A stretch of 11,812 nt of DNA. Source: Stramenopiles sp. TOSAG23-2 (Eukaryota; Sar). Under the pieces are notes generated by a model that had not been told where the DNA came from, ran no database searches, and worked only from the letters and a program-made list of their open reading frames with translations. Both the position numbers and the translations under genes were made by a program. Below, one piece after another: positions 7,186 through 11,812 of this stretch (the stretch's first letter is position 1; every line of letters begins with the position of its first letter). The DNA lies in assembly GCA_900128395.1 (NCBI GenBank), contig LT649896.1, forward strand, positions 1 to 11,812. Direction: 5' to 3'.

Positions 7186-7713
7186 TTTCCATATGGCAGA
7201 AGAAAAAATGTATAATCGAATTGTGGAATAAATTAATGCATTATCTAAATATCTATTATGTGCCATATACAGAGGTTATTATTTGAAATTATTTATATAT
7301 TAATATCATTTTTTCATCAGGAAGAAGTAAAGTGTTTTGCTTTTGTTGTGCTTTTCGTACCTGTAGTACTCTTTTTACCGACTTACCGACCTGTTGTTGT
7401 TGTGCCAGGTATTATAGTATTAATAGATCAGAGAATGGAAATATATGTATATAAATATGTCATATATGATATAATATAAATTATTTTAAAAACATTGGCA
7501 CATTTTGGTATTTATTAAAATATTTAATAATATAAAATATATATATATATTTTAATATATATATATTAAATATATACAAGCGCATTTGTATTAAAACAAC
7601 TTGGTAATTATACCCCATCATCAAAATATACATATCTCTACACATTTAAGTATCTCAATTATTATCACAATCTTCGCACACTATTATATCATACTTCGTA
7701 TTTATTTTCTTCT
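7186..7713. other. Spacer between two minus-strand genes
   Basis: It contains the decarboxylase 5' leader or promoter and the 3' flank of the EF-hand gene. From 7186 to 7266 the decarboxylase frame stays open to an upstream ATG. On the minus strand a GGTAAGT donor-like site at about 7379-7385, within a small ACCGACTTACCGACC tandem on the plus strand, could mark a 5'-UTR intron, but no acceptor stands out. A long (TA)n tract fills about 7536-7575. No further gene is seen. Confidence 0.5.
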
Positions 7714-7718
7714 TTATT
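7701..7718 (-). terminator. AATAAA motifs at the end of the EF-hand gene
   Basis: On the minus strand the last codon and stop read CAATAAAG, so AATAAA (7713-7718) contains the TAA stop. A second AATAAA lies 12 nt further on (7701-7706). Either could be the poly(A) signal. Confidence 0.35.
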
Positions 7719-10700
7719 GCATAGAAAAATTCATTAATAATTGTTGCAATTGTGGTATGCCAGTCATTCCTTTGAAGAATTCATTTTTGTCAATATCACC
7801 TGAACGATCCTCATCAACCATTTGGAAAAGTTGTTGCGCCATTAGCTGCGCATCTTGAAAGCTAGTATTATCGATCATTTTGATCATTTGCGTCACTTCC
7901 CCAGGATCTAAAGTACCGCTATCATCAAAATCAAACGCATCAAATAATATATCGACTCGATCTCTTGGGGAAAACATTAAAGACCATGCCATCGCCAATT
8001 CTTTGATGTCAACTGAACCACCACCATCTGCATCCATTGCATTGAATAAATTCTCCCCAGTTCTACGATCTGCGCGAGCTTCTCGGCTCAGTATATCTAC
8101 AAATTCGCGGCGTTGAATACCGCGAACTCCATTTTGAACCGCAGCGCGTTTAAAGACCCCCCATAGTCGATGTAAATCTGTGGCATTTATATTCCGTCTC
8201 ATGTTTTTCATCAACAGGGGTAAATCCTCAACACCACCACCACCTCTGCCATATCCACCACCACCTCTACTATAACCACCGCCACCTCTTCCACGGCCAC
8301 CACTTGAACGAACAGTTGCTAGAAATTCAATCGGTCTTCGTCTTGATAATGCACCATTAACTGCATTTTGCAATGTGTCCTGTGTTGAGCATTCGATCCA
8401 TACAGGAGGGTTTCTGCTAAAGTCGTGGTAAGACACTTCCGTTATTTGGTCTCCACCTGGTGAATTCATCGTTAAATGTTTTTTCAATCTCATGATTGGT
8501 AAATTTGATGGGATACCTTCGATTTGTTGTGGGCGTTGACGCTGGCCATTCACGCTCCATACTACTTGTACTGGGATCTGTTGTGCCCCTAACATAACTT
8601 GTCCGCCCATTCCCGTGCCATTCATACCACCCATCATCATTTGCCCATTCATACCCATTGCCATCATACCATCAATTGCCATGCCACCAGGACCACTTCG
8701 CATTTGGCTTTGTTGGAACAGCATATCTAACGTTCGTACCATTGGCTGAACACGCTGTACAATTTGGCTGGAAAATTGATCACCTTGCGATGCACGTGGT
8801 TGGTGCATTTCTACTAGTACGTTTAAAAAGTTACGAGCTTGGCCTTCTACACTATGTTCTACACCAGTTGCACCTTGGGCAAGTGCCCAACGTTGGGGTG
8901 AATTTGTCTTGACCTCCTGTACAATGGTATTCAATAATTGTTCAATATTGCCAATGTGACCGAGGTTAAATTTACGCAAAAATTCATTTCCATTAGTTCC
9001 TGATGTATTCACGCTACCTTCTTCTCCTCCTTTTGCAACAATAGATAACATTTTTAATGAGTTTCTTACTAAGACAAAATTGAATGTATCCCCAGAGTAA
9101 TTCAATGTTTGAGCGGTAACTTCATCTTGCGTTTTAAATTTCGTAACGCAGCTCATTAATCCTTCAATTAAACCCATGTTCACCATATCGCGCAATTCTC
9201 GCAATGATGCTTTTTTACTTAGCTGAAATAAAACATTTGATGCACGTGACTGCAATTCACTATCGTTGTTCATTATTTGCAAAATTAAACGCACCATGCC
9301 TTTTTGCCTTAAAATGGGAGTACGCAACGATGAATTTCTACAAACGGCAGTTAAAAGCTCAGCCGCTGCCTTCCTCAATGTCCCATGTGCCCGGGATTCC
9401 AACATATATTCTATCAATTGTGGCAAATTACTATTATGCAGCAACTCCGCTCCACGATCCTCATCGGAAACCAGGATAGCTTCGACGCACTTCATAGCAG
9501 AAAGCACGCACCGCATCAAATCACTACGTTTTTGCAAACCAGCTACATTGTTCCCGCTGCCACTTCCTCGGTCTTCACTGTCTTCCAATACTTTTGCAGA
9601 AATTTGTATATATTGTAATGCTCGAGTCAAAATTATTTGCAAACGTTGAGGTTGAAGATTTTCATATACACCTGGATAAATAGCCGTGATACCAATAAAA
9701 CAGCAAGTAACTGCTTGTGTAATGCAAGAAGTAATTGCATCTCCAGTCGTTCCTGGTGGCAACGGTTTGCACAATATTGCTGGCAAATGATTATTCCGCC
9801 CAGTTGGATCACACGTTTGGATAACTTGTATCAATCGTGGCCATAAACCGCAATCCAATAATCGTTTAAAAGGTCCTCCCCCCATCTCCCATATAGGCTG
9901 CGCATGTGTATGGCCGCATAAAATACACAGCGTCCACATTAAACCAGCAGCAACTTCTGGGTGCATTCCACCGCGAGATCGTGCTCCTAGATCTTGCCTT
10001 GGATTCAATGAATCGATTATCAACTTTAAAACTCCTAAATCAACCAATGCACTACGAGCTTCTTCATCGTGTGCTGCAAATGCGCCTAAAACTTGGATGC
10101 ACTTTTTGACTACCATTGAAATACCATTGTGACGCCAAAACATTGATGCAGCCATCACGGAAGATGCGGTCAATAAACGCATTAATATTTGAACCGTGTT
10201 GCCAATACCAGGTATTTGTGCCCTTAGGGCATCTTTTTTGGTTGCCATCCTATCTGTATGCCATTCGTTATTCACAGGAGTATGTGCTACTCGCGGACCT
10301 GGTAAATATAAATATAAAAAATCAAGTGCTATCTCTTGTACTTTCCAAACCGTTTCTGGATCAAACTGGCCACTATTTGCATCTAGCGTTAAAAAATTAT
10401 TCAACACGGCTGTGACTGCATCTCCATCTCGAACTTGTTTAAACAACATAAATATAACTTCTGCCACGTCCCAACGATCTGCTGGGGTTGGAAATACATC
10501 CAATATCGCCATGATTTGCGCAAGGTAATTTATTGCATGAAACCGAACGTCCATCGTTTGCCCATTTCTTAAATTTTGTACTTGTTGCTGCAAGCGTCCA
10601 GCTGCAATTTCATTTCGAACGCTTTCAATAAATTGAATACGTTGATCTGGTCCTACTACTTTGGGCTCACGACCCATCAACCAAAAACTATCAAAGCCTT

Positions 10701-11241
10701 CCTCTGCACTTAATTTCCCAGAATTCTGTGCTTGTTGAAACTTTTCACGAACACGTTGCAATTTTGTATTCCAATCAACTCGTTCAAATTGATTAAAAAA
10801 TGCAGCTATATCTGCAACAATTTCTTCCCGTGTACGGCTATTTGCAAAATCACCAACATCGCCACTACTACCTCGTCGTCTCAAACCTTTGCCATTTGGG
10901 CTAGAACCTCCACTATTTTTCCGTTGTATACCTTTCGAGCTTGCCGTCCAACGCGTCAATGCTTGGATGAATTCATCTAACGTAATTGACTCGTTTTTAT
11001 CAGCATCAATTGCTTCTTGAACAAGCGCAACTTCTGCTCTAGTACATGGCTTACCTTTTCTTAAATTTTGCATTAATTGTTGTAACTCAGTCAACGAAAT
11101 TGTACCACTACCATCAGTATCAACAATAGCAAATACACGTTTAAATTCTTCAAGTTCCTCCGTAGATACAGTATTTTTCAGCGCTTCTGCTTCTTGTTGT
11201 AATTCTTGAGCTGATCTTTGTACCGGTACATTTCCAATCAT
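7714..11241 (-). CDS. EF-hand protein with armadillo-like body, PB1-like segment and RGG box
   Basis: A 1175-residue, probably cytoplasmic Ca2+-responsive scaffold with no signal peptide or membrane span. The ATG at 11241 (GAAAATGATT) is the first in frame; the open frame extends upstream without another ATG. N-terminal EF-hand pair: loops D41-E52 (canonical DTDGSG) and D79-E90. A Ser/Gly-rich linker follows (about 103-135). Residues about 140-840 are all-helical with repeated Leu-rich helix pairs, resembling an armadillo/HEAT solenoid; this is a visual judgement. Next are a Met/Gly-rich tract (about 849-883), a beta-rich segment (889-977) with a PB1-like pattern (EVSYHDF, then WIECSTQDTLQNAV), and an RGG box (980-1003). 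The C-terminus has a degenerate EF-hand at about 1025-1053, then canonical loops D1070-E1081, D1104-E1115 and D1143-E1154. RGG suggests RNA binding and arginine methylation, and PB1 suggests oligomerisation. No enzyme motif is seen and I do not know a named homologue. Confidence 0.9.
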   Translation of the reverse strand: MIGNVPVQRSAQELQQEAEALKNTVSTEELEEFKRVFAIVDTDGSGTISLTELQQLMQNLRKGKPCTRAEVALVQEAIDADKNESITLDEFIQALTRWTASSKGIQRKNSGGSSPNGKGLRRRGSSGDVGDFANSRTREEIVADIAAFFNQFERVDWNTKLQRVREKFQQAQNSGKLSAEEGFDSFWLMGREPKVVGPDQRIQFIESVRNEIAAGRLQQQVQNLRNGQTMDVRFHAINYLAQIMAILDVFPTPADRWDVAEVIFMLFKQVRDGDAVTAVLNNFLTLDANSGQFDPETVWKVQEIALDFLYLYLPGPRVAHTPVNNEWHTDRMATKKDALRAQIPGIGNTVQILMRLLTASSVMAASMFWRHNGISMVVKKCIQVLGAFAAHDEEARSALVDLGVLKLIIDSLNPRQDLGARSRGGMHPEVAAGLMWTLCILCGHTHAQPIWEMGGGPFKRLLDCGLWPRLIQVIQTCDPTGRNNHLPAILCKPLPPGTTGDAITSCITQAVTCCFIGITAIYPGVYENLQPQRLQIILTRALQYIQISAKVLEDSEDRGSGSGNNVAGLQKRSDLMRCVLSAMKCVEAILVSDEDRGAELLHNSNLPQLIEYMLESRAHGTLRKAAAELLTAVCRNSSLRTPILRQKGMVRLILQIMNNDSELQSRASNVLFQLSKKASLRELRDMVNMGLIEGLMSCVTKFKTQDEVTAQTLNYSGDTFNFVLVRNSLKMLSIVAKGGEEGSVNTSGTNGNEFLRKFNLGHIGNIEQLLNTIVQEVKTNSPQRWALAQGATGVEHSVEGQARNFLNVLVEMHQPRASQGDQFSSQIVQRVQPMVRTLDMLFQQSQMRSGPGGMAIDGMMAMGMNGQMMMGGMNGTGMGGQVMLGAQQIPVQVVWSVNGQRQRPQQIEGIPSNLPIMRLKKHLTMNSPGGDQITEVSYHDFSRNPPVWIECSTQDTLQNAVNGALSRRRPIEFLATVRSSGGRGRGGGGYSRGGGGYGRGGGGVEDLPLLMKNMRRNINATDLHRLWGVFKRAAVQNGVRGIQRREFVDILSREARADRRTGENLFNAMDADGGGSVDIKELAMAWSLMFSPRDRVDILFDAFDFDDSGTLDPGEVTQMIKMIDNTSFQDAQLMAQQLFQMVDEDRSGDIDKNEFFKGMTGIPQLQQLLMNFSMQ

Positions 11242-11655
11242 TTTCAAAAATATATAAATATCCAACGAACTATTTTAACTATAGGTATATGTGTGTGTGT
11301 GTGTATATATATATAAATATTTACGTTAAAAAAATACAAATTAAATATTCAAAATATATATTTTTCTTATTATGTATGATATTATAAATGAGCAGTAATG
11401 CCAGTTAATATATATATCAACCAAAAATGATATCAATTTCAATTCAGTATTATTATAAATTTTACGCGTTATAAATTATATATTTGCTTGTATTCTTTTC
11501 CATTATTTCAATTATTGATTCAATTTGATTTTTTGTAATTGCACAAAGATACTACATTAGAGTATTATATATATATATATATTATTATAAACATAATATT
11601 TTACCATCCATGATTTAGAATGATGGATTATAGGCTATTGGCTCTATACTTAAAA
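11242..11655. other. AT-rich region upstream of the EF-hand gene
   Basis: It holds the presumed promoter and leader of the EF-hand gene and the 3' flank of the partial gene at the right edge. Mixed (GT)n/(TA)n microsatellite at about 11287-11315 and a (TA)n tract at about 11566-11584. No open frame or RNA gene is supported. Confidence 0.6.
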
Positions 11656-11811
11656 TTATAATAATCCAAAATCCAAATAGCAATCCTGGCAATAATCACG
11701 ATTGCTCACCCGCAAAATTGGATCGTAGGCCATCCTGTGTCCATTGTAGATATATGCTAGCATAGTACTACGCTTAAAACCAATAGCATAGACACAGAGG
11801 GTGTTATTTTC
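11656..11811 (-). CDS. C-terminal fragment of an unrecognised protein, cut by the right edge
   Basis: A minus-strand frame enters from the right edge and runs 51 codons to a TAA at 11656-11658. GC content rises sharply over this stretch compared with the flanking DNA, and codons are mixed rather than AT-only, as in the window's real genes. The other two minus frames hit stops quickly. The peptide has a globular mix with aromatics (several Tyr), the motif NGHRMAYDP and, near the end, a YCQDC pair of cysteines before FGLL. No start is present, so this is the 3' end of a gene or its last exon. I do not recognise the family. A chance frame of this length is possible but unlikely given the composition. 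Confidence 0.5.
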   Translation of the reverse strand, partial: ENNTLCVYAIGFKRSTMLAYIYNGHRMAYDPILRVSNRDYCQDCYLDFGLL

Positions 11812-11812
11812 A

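Noticed and set aside
7258-7479. Plus-strand frame of 73 codons in the spacer
   Set aside because: Hydrophobic translation of T-rich promoter DNA with no start context or family match.
7536-7575. Long (TA)n tract, and similar ones at 5331-5346, 11287-11315 and 11566-11584
   Set aside because: Ordinary microsatellites; no sign of function.
9204-9649. Plus-strand frames antisense to the EF-hand gene (also 10116-10528 and others)
   Set aside because: They are shadows of a long, well-supported minus-strand gene; the peptides show no domain.
1-11812. CRISPR arrays, rRNA, bacterial operons or integrated viral genes
   Set aside because: No spaced direct repeats of CRISPR type, no rRNA core motifs, no Shine-Dalgarno-linked gene strings and no viral hallmark genes are visible.

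Overview
The window is nuclear DNA from a protist-like eukaryote. Intergenic DNA is very AT-rich and full of (TA)n tracts. One gene needs a 79-nt spliceosomal intron (GTAAGT...CCACAG) to be read through. AATAAA motifs sit at or near several gene ends, there are no Shine-Dalgarno sites or operons, and the proteins are of eukaryotic type. All recognised genes read with the standard code (TAA and TGA stops). The lineage cannot be fixed from this sequence. A heterotrophic stramenopile or another member of that broad group is my guess, held weakly.

Layout, left to right. 1-916: gene-poor AT-rich DNA. 917-1924 (-): an unrecognised six-helix membrane protein with a short coiled coil near its N-terminus. 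1925-2678: a divergent promoter region with a GC-richer block of hairpins and GCTAGC-rich repeats. 2679-3866 (+): a RING-H2 / IQ / RING-H2 protein of the RNF32 type. 3867-4200: a dense cluster of inverted repeats. 4192-5281 (+): a second, unusual RING protein in at least two exons, with an unresolved 5' end. 5282-5574: a short AT-rich spacer between convergent genes. 5575-7185 (-): a PLP-dependent group II amino-acid decarboxylase of the glutamate / cysteine sulfinate / aspartate decarboxylase family. 7186-7713: a spacer. 7714-11241 (-): a 1175-residue protein with N- and C-terminal EF-hands around a helical repeat body, a Met/Gly-rich tract, a PB1-like segment and an RGG box. 11242-11655: AT-rich upstream DNA. 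11656-11811 (-): the C-terminal end of another gene that runs off the right edge.

The genes do not form an obvious pathway. There are loose themes: two neighbouring RING genes (ubiquitin ligation), and calcium sensing (five canonical EF-hand loops in one protein, a calmodulin-type IQ motif in another). These are shared domain types and not evidence of joint function. Three gene starts share an AAAATG context (RNF32-like, decarboxylase, EF-hand), which I used to prefer internal methionines over the longest open frame.

The most interesting points are the inverted-repeat cluster at 3992-4200, the non-canonical RING gene beside it with a protein-like antisense frame under its 5' end, the architecture of the EF-hand protein, and the unlisted partial gene at the right edge.
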